From IMG/VR virus record IMGVR_UViG_3300042731_003521, positions 1-29,417 of that record: a stretch of DNA of 29,417 bases, one strand, 5' to 3'. Source of the DNA: a virus. The translations under genes were made by a program, and so were the position numbers. The notes below the pieces were generated by a model. That model made no database searches. It was not told the DNA's origin and saw only the letters and a program-made list of their open reading frames with translations. Below, one piece after another: positions 22,135 to 28,963 of this stretch (positions are counted from its first letter, which is position 1; each line of letters opens with the position of its first letter).

Positions 22135-22656
22135 TTATTCGACCCTTAATTTACGAACTTTAGGTCTGCACATTACTTCCTCCGGTTTGGTTCTATCTGT
22201 TACCGTTACCATCTCTAGCAGTCTTCTTCGGGATATGAAAGACTGCCTAGAGTAAAACTTATAAGTATTAGAGTGCTTTCCGTACAATCTCTTAATCTCT
22301 TCTTCCACAAGGAATCTCCCAGTAGTAGAAAAAGAAAAATTAAGGTGCGGTATCTTCTTAAACCCCAAAGGCTTTATATCTAGTCTAGAACTCACTTCGG
22401 GACATACCAATACAAAATACGAAAAGTACTCCTTCGGTATTCCGAATCCTGATGTGCTTGTAAACAACTTCACTACTGGATAAGCTAGAGAATAACGATC
22501 TAATACCCCTCTGCGCTTCTCCGCTAACCCTCGTCTCAATGCTTCGTACAAGTGAAATTCTTCACCTTTTGAGTCGGTGACGTATAGGTGAAACTTGTAC
22601 TCCCCATTGTTGTACTTACTTGAGCCTCCTTTAAAATTTACTTCATAGTCGAACAT
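22135..22656 (-). CDS. Hypothetical protein
   Basis: A 173-residue basic protein of mixed strand and helix, starting at ATG 22656 inside the end of the preceding gene. Visible features are YKFHLYVTDSKGEEFHLYEALRRGLAEKRRG (in pieces, 21-50), SYFVLVCPEVSSRLDIKPLGFKKIP (79-103, in pieces) and a C-terminal Arg/Lys-rich tail (RSFISRRRLLEMVTVTDR). The tail could bind nucleic acid. I do not recognise a family. Confidence 0.68.
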   Translation of the reverse strand: MFDYEVNFKGGSSKYNNGEYKFHLYVTDSKGEEFHLYEALRRGLAEKRRGVLDRYSLAYPVVKLFTSTSGFGIPKEYFSYFVLVCPEVSSRLDIKPLGFKKIPHLNFSFSTTGRFLVEEEIKRLYGKHSNTYKFYSRQSFISRRRLLEMVTVTDRTKPEEVMCRPKVRKLRVE

Positions 22657-22904
22657 CTGCGCCTCTCTTTCTTGTCCTTGTCAACTGCTCGTTTTACTTC
22701 TTGAGATTGCCTCCTTCCGTAAGATTTCTCTTCTACTAGTATCAAATCTTTTCCTTGCTGCACGTAGAGTTTCCACGTTCGCATTGATATTAACAAATAG
22801 TACTCCCCACTTTTTAACCATACATCTGTCTTCTCTCTAGAAATACTCCACCCTCTTTTTCGGAGAGCGACTAGTAATAAGTTTCTAGATAGAGAGTCTA
22901 CCAT
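22638..22904 (-). CDS. Hypothetical basic protein, probably leaderless
   Basis: An 88-residue protein with a hydrophobic beginning (MVDSLSRNLLLVALRKRGWSISREK) and a strongly basic C-terminus (KSYGRRQSQEVKRAVDKDKKERRRC). The only plausible start is ATG 22904-22902, but the promoter -10 box ends at 22909, so transcription would begin at or within the ATG. There is no room for a ribosome site and no credible in-frame alternative for 40 codons. Therefore the transcript may be leaderless. Homology unknown. The gene could be a nucleic acid-binding protein. Confidence 0.65.
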   Translation of the reverse strand: MVDSLSRNLLLVALRKRGWSISREKTDVWLKSGEYYLLISMRTWKLYVQQGKDLILVEEKSYGRRQSQEVKRAVDKDKKERRRCSTMK

Positions 22905-22908
22905 TAGG

Positions 22909-22937
22909 GTTATAACCTATATAAAAATTTTTGTCAA
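22909..22937 (-). promoter_or_regulatory. Strong sigma70-like promoter for the small-gene/helicase operon
   Basis: TTGACA (22937-22932), 17-base spacer and TATAAC (22914-22909) on the coding strand. The flanks (TTAAAAAACTA before and AAAATTTTTATATAGG in the spacer) are nearly the same as those of the ligase promoter (28228-28256). It lies just after the terminase stop and drives the following genes down to the helicase. Confidence 0.8.
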
Positions 22938-22957
22938 TAGTTTTTTAATGACTACTC

Positions 22958-24976
22958 TTAGGAGTATAATGGTGATCTCCCGCTTGATGGCCTTCTAGTG
23001 GTAGCTCTACCTCCCTTACGAATAGGTATAGCTTTTGGTAGTATTTTAGGGGCGTACTTGAGACGATAACTGCTTTTCTTATTGCTTAAAGTATAAACAA
23101 CTCCTGCAACCGAATCTGCTAAATCTTTACTTCCCCCTTCGGGGTGGTCGATCTTTCCTGTTATATTGTCCTGATCTAAATTAGGAAACTCTTCTAGTAA
23201 AACATTATTTACTGCTATGTATACTCTCTCTTCTTTTATAGCAAACTTGGTTTCGATGTAAGGATCGGGACTTCTATCTAATGATAGAATACTGCTATTG
23301 ACCTGTCTACTTCTAAAATATTGTAAGAAAGTGGCCGATTGGTGCCTATCCATCGTAAGGTAGTAAATAGGCAAATACTCGCTAACTATTCCAACTAGCT
23401 CTCGCAAAGTGTTCAACTCTATCTCTCCACCGTCAGGAGGAAGTACTTGCAATGCGCCCGGTATTCCATAAATAGGTAATGCTCCCTTTGACTCTCTCCT
23501 AAGTTCTCCGGTGTCCTTATTGAATACCAATCGACTTGCAACTTCTTTACTTCCTATGGAATGACCAATTGCTACACCCGCAGCATCCCCACTTATTGCC
23601 AGATCAATATGTACTGCAAATGGCCCATGCGGAGATAATCTTCTCAGAAAGTCAATATTTATCAAGTCTTGAACTTCACTATTCACTGTAAGTACTACCG
23701 ACTGCTCATTAAATATCTGATCGTCTCCATAGATCGAAGTATACTTTGAGAACGCAAGTCGTATGTAATTCTTTTCAATAAATCTACTAGTCTTTGTTAC
23801 CGCGACTCCTGCAATATCTCTCAGTGATCCAATCAGGTCTCTATCAAATGCCGGTTTGTGTTCAATCGGTATTTGTATTAAGTTCTCCTCGTCTTCCTCT
23901 TCTACTACTTCTGGGCGATTGTCGTAAATGGCACCGGCAGAATTTTCACTAGGCTTTCTCACCCAAAACATTTTACCGCAGTACTTCTTCTTACTCAATG
24001 TTCCATCCTTATTTGTAAAGGATTCCCACTGAGCTAGATGCATAACAAATATATGCGGATTGTCTTCTGCTTCTTTCTCCTTGCGATCTATAAAATCGTC
24101 TTCATAGTTAGCAGAAGAGATTAAGTAAATCTTGCCGGGAAGTCTCCCAAGTCTATCGAACCGCGACTCCATACGTCTTAGGATGGTAGTATATAAAACT
24201 TCTGCCTGATCGTATTCCTGATCGACCGTGTTTGTTCTTCTCTTTGACTTCTTGACTTTAGACATGAAGTTCATTTCATCTATTACTGCTCCGAACACAT
24301 TCATACCTAGAGCCGATGTATCTGCACTACTGATAGGCATTACTTCGATGCCATGCGGAAACTTCATAACCTTCTTGAAAGAAGGGTCATGCCGAAATGT
24401 TCTAGGGAAGTATCCCGATGCATCTAGTCTCCCACCGAACTGATCGAAGACAACTTCTTTTGCAAGTCTCTCGGTCTTCGACTGATGGACGAAGATGATT
24501 TTACTACCTGGAGCCAACTCGTAGTGTGACTGAGGGGAGTACAGGCAAGAGAGCTTGTATAGGTCATAGGCTAGTGACATATCAGAGAAGTAGTTTTTGC
24601 CGATACCGATAGCTCCGCCAAGTACTGCTTCATAATAGTAATTATCTGGGGAGTGTAATTTGATCAGATGGTCTAGTATTAATGGTCGAACGTATGCTCC
24701 TTGGTTCATATACTCCGGTGATTCCACGAACTCTACTATATCCACCGGCTCTCGTATATAACCTGTTCTAGTTAGTTCAATTTGATGAGATATGATCCTG
24801 AGAGCATCCTCTTTGGGAATACTACTCCCGTAGAGCACTCTCAATCCCTCAAACTGCTCTAGCAATAATTCGATTACTTCTACTCCTAGTCCTGTTCTCT
24901 CCGCTACGTGTCTGAGGAAATGAACTAGTGCATCAAATGTCACGGTATTGTCTGGATTGGTGTGTAAATGTGTCAT
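22958..24976 (-). CDS. Terminase large subunit
   Basis: A 672-residue packaging motor. The ATPase domain carries Walker A GGAIGIGKN (120-128), adenine-binding Q-like residues upstream, Walker B AVIDE (230-234, catalytic E234) and coupling motif SSAN (287-290). The nuclease domain has acidic residues D458 in VHIDLAISGD, D543 in YLTMDRHQ and D618/D621 in GGSKDLADSV, the expected RNase H-like layout. It starts at ATG 24976; the ribosome site is poor. A 70-residue N-terminal extension with a helical DALVHFLRHVAERTG segment precedes the usual terminase body. The next downstream structural gene would normally be a portal, but a portal is not found. Confidence 0.93.
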   Translation of the reverse strand: MTHLHTNPDNTVTFDALVHFLRHVAERTGLGVEVIELLLEQFEGLRVLYGSSIPKEDALRIISHQIELTRTGYIREPVDIVEFVESPEYMNQGAYVRPLILDHLIKLHSPDNYYYEAVLGGAIGIGKNYFSDMSLAYDLYKLSCLYSPQSHYELAPGSKIIFVHQSKTERLAKEVVFDQFGGRLDASGYFPRTFRHDPSFKKVMKFPHGIEVMPISSADTSALGMNVFGAVIDEMNFMSKVKKSKRRTNTVDQEYDQAEVLYTTILRRMESRFDRLGRLPGKIYLISSANYEDDFIDRKEKEAEDNPHIFVMHLAQWESFTNKDGTLSKKKYCGKMFWVRKPSENSAGAIYDNRPEVVEEEDEENLIQIPIEHKPAFDRDLIGSLRDIAGVAVTKTSRFIEKNYIRLAFSKYTSIYGDDQIFNEQSVVLTVNSEVQDLINIDFLRRLSPHGPFAVHIDLAISGDAAGVAIGHSIGSKEVASRLVFNKDTGELRRESKGALPIYGIPGALQVLPPDGGEIELNTLRELVGIVSEYLPIYYLTMDRHQSATFLQYFRSRQVNSSILSLDRSPDPYIETKFAIKEERVYIAVNNVLLEEFPNLDQDNITGKIDHPEGGSKDLADSVAGVVYTLSNKKSSYRLKYAPKILPKAIPIRKGGRATTRRPSSGRSPLYS

Positions 24977-25008
24977 GCAAGTACTTTTACCACTAAGCCC
25001 TTATAAAG

Positions 25009-25815
25009 TCAAGATATTTCAAACTTAAAAACGATCTCGACTCTGCCCGATACGTTGACGTTAACTCCAAGACTTTCGATTGAGGTTTTAACGGCATTTC
25101 TGATACCATCGGATATTTCCTGCATCGGAAATTCTTCTGGCTGTACCCTCACATTAGCAGTATGAGTTGACTCTTCATTGCCGGTCTCTTTCTCTCCCTC
25201 TTCTATTATAGATTTTAGTTCTGGATGAACTTCATACAAGATTGTTAAGTCTTCTGCCTTAGACCTCCCATAGTAAATTACATCTAGCTCCTCTGGGGTT
25301 AGCTCTCTGCCTACGGCTTTAAGTCTGTGAGTCTTTGCCAAAGTTCCATCTCCCACTTTTTTGGTATCTAGTAAATGCCTGAGTGGAGACTTACTGTATA
25401 AAGAGAAGAAGCGAGCTTTTATTTTACTTTCTACCGCCGAAGGATAAATCCTATTTACTTCCTTCACCATGTCCTCCACCGTGAAATTTCTACCACTTAG
25501 CAAAGCTCCAATTATTACCCCGGTTAGATCATGCCTACTTGCCGATGATTGCATTACTTGTTCCCATTGCATGTCGTTTATCTCCTGTCTGCTGTATATT
25601 TTGGTTGTGCTTTCCCTCTTGTGCGGTTTGTCTCCCTTGTCTTTTTCTCTTATAGGATACTTGTACTTGTATATTGGAACTCCAATAGATTCTCGTAAAT
25701 CTGCTCCTTTCTCTTGTTTCTCTTCTTCGTCTAGATGACCCTCTAAAGTATCCACTTTTCCCTCGGCTGAGATGTACCTTATACCGCTACCTGATTCTTT
25801 TTTAATATCATTCAT
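25009..25815 (-). CDS. Protein in small-terminase position
   Basis: A 268-residue protein if translation begins at ATG 25815 with GGGAG eight bases upstream; a more distant ATG (25869) lies inside the zinc-ribbon gene. The N-terminal 70 residues are charged and disordered. Residues about 75-165 (MQWEQVMQ, GVIIGALLSGRNFTVEDMVKEVNRIYPSAVESKIKARFFSLYSKSP, in pieces) form a winged-helix-like DNA-binding region. Then a helix (LTPEELDVIYYGRSKAEDL), and a C-terminal segment with VEIVFKFEIS. Because it directly precedes the large terminase, a role as small terminase or packaging DNA-binder is an inference only. Confidence 0.65.
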   Translation of the reverse strand: MNDIKKESGSGIRYISAEGKVDTLEGHLDEEEKQEKGADLRESIGVPIYKYKYPIREKDKGDKPHKRESTTKIYSRQEINDMQWEQVMQSSASRHDLTGVIIGALLSGRNFTVEDMVKEVNRIYPSAVESKIKARFFSLYSKSPLRHLLDTKKVGDGTLAKTHRLKAVGRELTPEELDVIYYGRSKAEDLTILYEVHPELKSIIEEGEKETGNEESTHTANVRVQPEEFPMQEISDGIRNAVKTSIESLGVNVNVSGRVEIVFKFEIS

Positions 25816-25826
25816 AGTTTTACTCC

Positions 25827-26012
25827 CTAGTCCCATATCCATGCGGCGAGACCGCACTGAGGACACCACATGGTATCATCTTCTCCCGATGGGTCCACTA
25901 GTAATTCTGCCGCTTTCCCTCTATAGCCGCACTCATTACAAATAAATCCCCAATCTGGTGGGTCTCCTTCTGCTTCCTCTGCCAAAGTGATTGCATCGCT
26001 AGGTGCGCTCAT
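25827..26012 (-). CDS. Small zinc-ribbon protein
   Basis: A 61-residue acidic protein with CNECG (C25, C28) and CPQCG (C50, C53) flanking a 20-residue loop, a zinc-ribbon or rubredoxin-like knuckle pair. It starts at ATG 26012 with GGGAG before it. Single zinc ribbons of this type in phages often assist DNA or RNA polymerase-linked steps, but no specific role can be given. The stop lies before the next gene, whose ribosome site is in the overlap region. Confidence 0.75.
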   Translation of the reverse strand: MSAPSDAITLAEEAEGDPPDWGFICNECGYRGKAAELLVDPSGEDDTMWCPQCGLAAWIWD

Positions 26013-26015
26013 TTT

Positions 26016-26267
26016 TTATTTCTCCCTAACTTGCTTTAGCATAAGTTCGTTATACTTACTCATCAAAAACTTATCAAGGTCTTTGTCGTTCTTTTTGAAC
26101 ATTACGGCTAGTAAAGTTACAGCAATTACTTTATTCGATGGAGTGGCCTCGGGGTCCATGTCTGGTATAGTAAACTCTAGACTACCGTCTCCCCGAAGTA
26201 CTAAAGCGCAGTCTTCTTTCTCTAATACTATGGTTGTTTTCTCTTTCACTTTATACTCCTTATCCAT
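26016..26267 (-). CDS. Hypothetical small protein
   Basis: An 83-residue protein. I chose ATG 26267 because it overlaps the stop of the preceding gene by eight bases (ATGGATAA), as in translational coupling; an in-frame ATG at 26318 has no ribosome site and overlaps the upstream gene by 59 bases. It starts MDKEYKVKEKTTIVLEKED and has a hydrophobic VIAVTLLAVMF stretch near residues 48-58 and a basic C-terminus. The stretch is too short to call a membrane span. Family not recognised. Confidence 0.6.
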   Translation of the reverse strand: MDKEYKVKEKTTIVLEKEDCALVLRGDGSLEFTIPDMDPEATPSNKVIAVTLLAVMFKKNDKDLDKFLMSKYNELMLKQVREK

Positions 26268-26454
26268 CGTTAGCCACCCATGCTTGAGTAGATTTAAAGC
26301 GGAGTACTGCTTGCCCATTTACACATATCCATACTCTGCCGTCTTCAGAAATTTGTACTCCCATATCGACATAAGTAGTGCCGACTTTGAGTTCTTTCTC
26401 TACCGATAAGAAACCCTGCAAGTGCATTTCCTCATAAGGTTCAATTTTTATCAT
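26260..26454 (-). CDS. Hypothetical small protein
   Basis: A 64-residue protein starting at ATG 26454 after AGGAAGGA. It overlaps the neighbours at both ends. Its composition is mixed with a strand-rich end (GVQISEDGRVWICVNGQAVLRF). No motif or family recognised. Confidence 0.6.
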   Translation of the reverse strand: MIKIEPYEEMHLQGFLSVEKELKVGTTYVDMGVQISEDGRVWICVNGQAVLRFKSTQAWVANDG

Positions 26455-26647
26455 TACTAGTCCTTCCTATTGGGATTAATTTTTTTGGAACCTTATACTT
26501 CAAAACTTTTACTTCTGACAATTTCTGCAAGTACTCATCATAAGGTTCTCCACTTCCTACTATTAAGTGAAGTCCGTCTCTCAAATCTTGGATTACATCT
26601 TTTTGCCTAAGCGCATCAGAGCATCTTATCTTTACTAGAAATTCCAC
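26441..26647 (-). CDS. Hypothetical small protein, GTG start
   Basis: A 68-residue protein starting at GTG 26647-26645 eight bases after GGGGG. It begins MEFLVKIRCSDALRQKDVIQDL and is soluble with a basic C-terminus. No family recognised. It may be part of the accessory small-gene block behind the ligase. Confidence 0.58.
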   Translation of the reverse strand: MEFLVKIRCSDALRQKDVIQDLRDGLHLIVGSGEPYDEYLQKLSEVKVLKYKVPKKLIPIGRTSNDKN

Positions 26648-26648
26648 G

Positions 26649-26741
26649 TTACCCCCTTCTCCCGAATTTAAGAATCACAAACAGTACTCCTATCGCATTC
26701 GCCGCTACAAGTATTACAGTTAACCATTCGTCCCAGGACAT
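26649..26741 (-). CDS. 30-residue single-span membrane peptide
   Basis: A short gene starting at ATG 26741-26739 with AAGGAG upstream and ending TAA 26649. The 30-residue product is MSWDEWLTV then ILVAANAIGVLFVILKF, one membrane span of about 19 residues, ended by GRRG. The start overlaps the end of the previous gene. Small one-span peptides are common in phage accessory modules. Function unknown. Confidence 0.6.
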   Translation of the reverse strand: MSWDEWLTVILVAANAIGVLFVILKFGRRG

Positions 26742-26899
26742 ATTACTATTTTCTCCTTTGGATACTTCCTATTGTTCTCGTCACAAAAGTCTTTTACTAG
26801 TGCTTTTACTTCCCATGCATCAATCTCGGATTCTTGCAACCATCGAAATAGTTCTCTCCAACTATCGTACCGCCTTTTTGGATCATCTTCTTTCCTCAT
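26720..26899 (-). CDS. Small acidic hypothetical protein
   Basis: A 59-residue protein starting at ATG 26899, which overlaps the ligase stop by four bases (ATGA). It begins MRKEDDPKRRYDSWRELFRW and contains a helix LQESEIDAWEVKALVKDF. It ends with a Cys-containing segment. Composition is charged. No family recognised. Coupled to the ligase, so possibly expressed with it. Confidence 0.62.
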   Translation of the reverse strand: MRKEDDPKRRYDSWRELFRWLQESEIDAWEVKALVKDFCDENNRKYPKEKIVICPGTNG

Positions 26900-28188
26900 A
26901 AGTCTTCCCTCACTCTCTTGTATACGGGGAAACGCATACGCCCATTTGCTCCGTAGCCTTGAAATTCTACTTCGATTATTTTGTTGAGAAGCATAAAAGG
27001 ATTTGCTTTCAATTCTCTTCTGAAGTCAAGGGCAAACCCACTCCCTACAAGACATTCGATGCCGTCGGCTTGCGTGACTCTTAACTTGGTTGGGAGATAT
27101 TCGGTAGTAACTTCTCCGTTTTGCATAACAGTCATGTGATCGAATATTACTTCATCTACAAAACAGTCTGCTTGCACTACTGTACCGGAAACGTCTGACT
27201 TCTTTACTTTCAAAAGGTAATTGCTTCTCTTCGGGGTCAGCAAATTGTTTGGGTCTCGTAGCATGACTCCCTCGTACCCTTCTAATACTGCTGCTTCTAA
27301 AATTTCGTATATGTCTTTTTTATTGTTGTTTACTTCACCTTGATAGACCGTTTGAATAATATTATTCCCTCCCGGCAGTACTTGTCGCCTCGGAACTTTG
27401 ATGTCTGTTAAGTTCTTTGGGTTTACTCCCATGCAACTCCCTACCAGAAAAACATGGAACTGTAAAGACTTCGCATCCACTTTTTTGTTAACGTCAGACA
27501 TTACTGCTCCCTGTATTCTTTCAAACTTCCAACCGTGAAGGTATGCTTCACCTTCCAAGTAAGTAATACCGTACTTGTTGTATAACTTCATCAACTCTGG
27601 TTTCCAGTGGTCTAGCGTGTCTATCCTTCGGCCTAAGTACTCCTTTGCTCGACTATAGATAAACCAATGATCTCCATAGTAATAAGCGAATACTCGCATA
27701 CCGTCTAGCTTGTATGACCATAGCCAATGATCTGTAGGGTATTTCTTCTTAGGGTTATACTTATTGGCAAGTTGAATTGGAACTACTTCGATTAGACCGG
27801 GGAGTGCAGTGTTTATCAGCTTGATATTGATTCCGACTTTGAGCGACTTGTTTACTACACCTAACAATGCCTCTTGATCTTCTCTTTTGAGGATTCTCAT
27901 TATTTTAAGTACTGCTTCTTTGTTCTGCTTGCTGCTTTTAGACATGCTAATATCTTCTAACAATTGCGTGATCTGAAAACCCTCTTCTAGCAATTCAAGA
28001 TCGCAGAAACCGGGTTCTGGTAAATCACTCTTTGAAATTCTTACATTGTGAAGTAAATTAGGATCGAAAGTCTCCCGAAGCAGTATCTCTATAAAGTCAC
28101 TGTCTATGCCGTCCAATATAATTAACTTCTCGTTTTTACTGGTCGTGCTTTTTAACTGCTCTACTAGCTCAGTGAATCTCATGTGCAT
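26896..28188 (-). CDS. ATP-dependent DNA ligase
   Basis: A 430-residue ligase that seals nicks in phage DNA. Residues 1-155 form the helical N-terminal DNA-binding part. The nucleotidyltransferase core shows motif I YKLDGMR with adenylated lysine K160, the EGEAY glutamate zone (212-216), EGVMLRDP as motif IV (306-313) and LLKVKK as motif V (325-330). The C-terminal OB part ends GRMRFPVYKRVRED (in pieces). The gene uses ATG 28188 behind AAAGGAGT, has its own strong promoter 28228-28256 and is followed without gap by small genes. It is likely an early or middle gene and repairs or joins replication intermediates. Confidence 0.93.
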   Translation of the reverse strand: MHMRFTELVEQLKSTTSKNEKLIILDGIDSDFIEILLRETFDPNLLHNVRISKSDLPEPGFCDLELLEEGFQITQLLEDISMSKSSKQNKEAVLKIMRILKREDQEALLGVVNKSLKVGINIKLINTALPGLIEVVPIQLANKYNPKKKYPTDHWLWSYKLDGMRVFAYYYGDHWFIYSRAKEYLGRRIDTLDHWKPELMKLYNKYGITYLEGEAYLHGWKFERIQGAVMSDVNKKVDAKSLQFHVFLVGSCMGVNPKNLTDIKVPRRQVLPGGNNIIQTVYQGEVNNNKKDIYEILEAAVLEGYEGVMLRDPNNLLTPKRSNYLLKVKKSDVSGTVVQADCFVDEVIFDHMTVMQNGEVTTEYLPTKLRVTQADGIECLVGSGFALDFRRELKANPFMLLNKIIEVEFQGYGANGRMRFPVYKRVREDL

Positions 28189-28227
28189 ATACTCCTTTCG
28201 ATAAAAGGTAATAGTTTCAGTTTGTTG

Positions 28228-28256
28228 ATTGTACCTTAAATAAAAACTTTTGTCAA
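28228..28256 (-). promoter_or_regulatory. Strong promoter for the ligase operon
   Basis: TTGACA (28256-28251), spacer of 17 bases and TACAAT (28233-28228) on the coding strand. The upstream flank AAAAAATAG and the spacer AAAGTTTTTATTTAAGG are shared with the promoter at 22909-22937. A 30-35 base leader leads to the ribosome site of the ligase gene. Confidence 0.85.
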
Positions 28257-28308
28257 CTATTTTTTATCGACTGCTTTTAAGGTAGTAAAGTTTTCAGAAT
28301 TTTGGCAC

Positions 28309-28344
28309 AAAAAAACCCACCCATACTTGGAAGTATAGGTGGGT
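28309..28344 (-). terminator. Rho-independent terminator
   Basis: On the coding strand ACCCACCTATACTT pairs with AAGTATGGGTGGGT (14 pairs, one G-T) and is followed by TTTTTTT. It lies after the small gene 28400-28675 and before the ligase promoter, separating the two units. Confidence 0.93.
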
Positions 28345-28399
28345 AGTTATCGGGCGCTAGTAAATAAATTCTCTATGAGGGATTCCCAATGCTCTCCAA

Positions 28400-28675
28400 C
28401 TACTTCTCAGATTGTGTACTACTGTACTCTTTTAACACCTGAGTCAGTCGATTTCGGTTTTTACTTCCTTCACGACTCTTCTCCAATAGGAACTTAATTT
28501 TGCTCCCCCACAAAAAGTGATCTCTCTGAGGTGTTATGATGTTAACATCTAGTCCCTCTGGGAGATCAAGATTCTTACTGAAGTAAAGAGTACCAACTAC
28601 TTCTGACTCTTCATTCGCCACTGCGAATATGTGAAAATTTCTACTATCTCCGGTATATACAATAGTGATTTCCAT
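28400..28675 (-). CDS. Hypothetical small protein
   Basis: A 91-residue protein starting at ATG 28675 after AAGGAG. It begins with a strand MEITIVYTGDSRNFHIFAV, continues with VVGTLYFSKNLDLPEGLDVNI (in pieces, 26-46), a small conserved-looking pattern, and ends in a basic helix SREGSKNRNRLTQVLKEY. No family recognised. It is followed by a terminator. Confidence 0.65.
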   Translation of the reverse strand: MEITIVYTGDSRNFHIFAVANEESEVVGTLYFSKNLDLPEGLDVNIITPQRDHFLWGSKIKFLLEKSREGSKNRNRLTQVLKEYSSTQSEK

Positions 28676-28699
28676 TGTGCCTCTCCTTTACTAGTGATG

Positions 28700-28837
28700 T
28701 TACGCTATGAGATTCAATGTACGAAACGACTCCTTAATCACTTCTATGTAATCTGACAGTCCTAAGTACGCAAGGATAGAGACTACTGCCAAAATACCAA
28801 ATACTACTACCATCAGGATTACTCCTTCTGATCTCAT
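28700..28837 (-). CDS. 45-residue single-span membrane peptide
   Basis: A short gene starting at ATG 28837-28835 with AAGGAGG upstream, and ending TAA 28700. The product starts MRSEG and then has VILMVVVFGILAVVSILAYL (one membrane span, about residues 6-25), followed by a soluble end GLSDYIEVIKESFRTLNLIA. It overlaps no neighbour. It could be a membrane-associated accessory or lysis-related peptide, but nothing in it is diagnostic. Confidence 0.65.
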   Translation of the reverse strand: MRSEGVILMVVVFGILAVVSILAYLGLSDYIEVIKESFRTLNLIA

Positions 28838-28860
28838 ACTAGCCTCCTTTCTGATTGTTT

Positions 28861-28912
28861 AATGCAGTCAAATAAGAACTCAAGTTCACTTGAATACTTA
28901 TTTGATGGCATT
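28861..28912. repeat. Long near-symmetric inverted repeat (19 paired bases per arm)
   Basis: AATGC, TCAAATAAG and TCAAG pair with CTTGA, CTTATTTGA and GCATT around the loop TTCA, with small symmetric internal loops of 2 by 2 and 3 by 3 bases. It is directly beside the terminator, sharing two bases with its T-run. A plain terminator is ruled out on the minus strand because no T-run follows. It could be a protein binding site, RNase III site or read-through control element. Confidence 0.75.
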
Positions 28913-28940
28913 AAAAAAGGGGAGTCAACTAGACTCCCCT
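28911..28940 (-). terminator. Rho-independent terminator
   Basis: On the coding strand AGGGGAGTC-TAGTT-GACTCCCCT (nine perfect pairs) is followed by TTTTTT (28918-28913). It closes the transcript of the coiled-coil gene at 28964-29417. Confidence 0.92.
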
Positions 28941-28963
28941 CTTTCTCTACCTCTTTACAATGA

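Noticed and set aside
24979-25014. Possible promoter before the large terminase (TTGACT, 17 bases, TAAAAG)
   Set aside because: The -10 box matches only four of six bases and the -35 overlaps the stop of the preceding gene. Read-through from upstream is enough.
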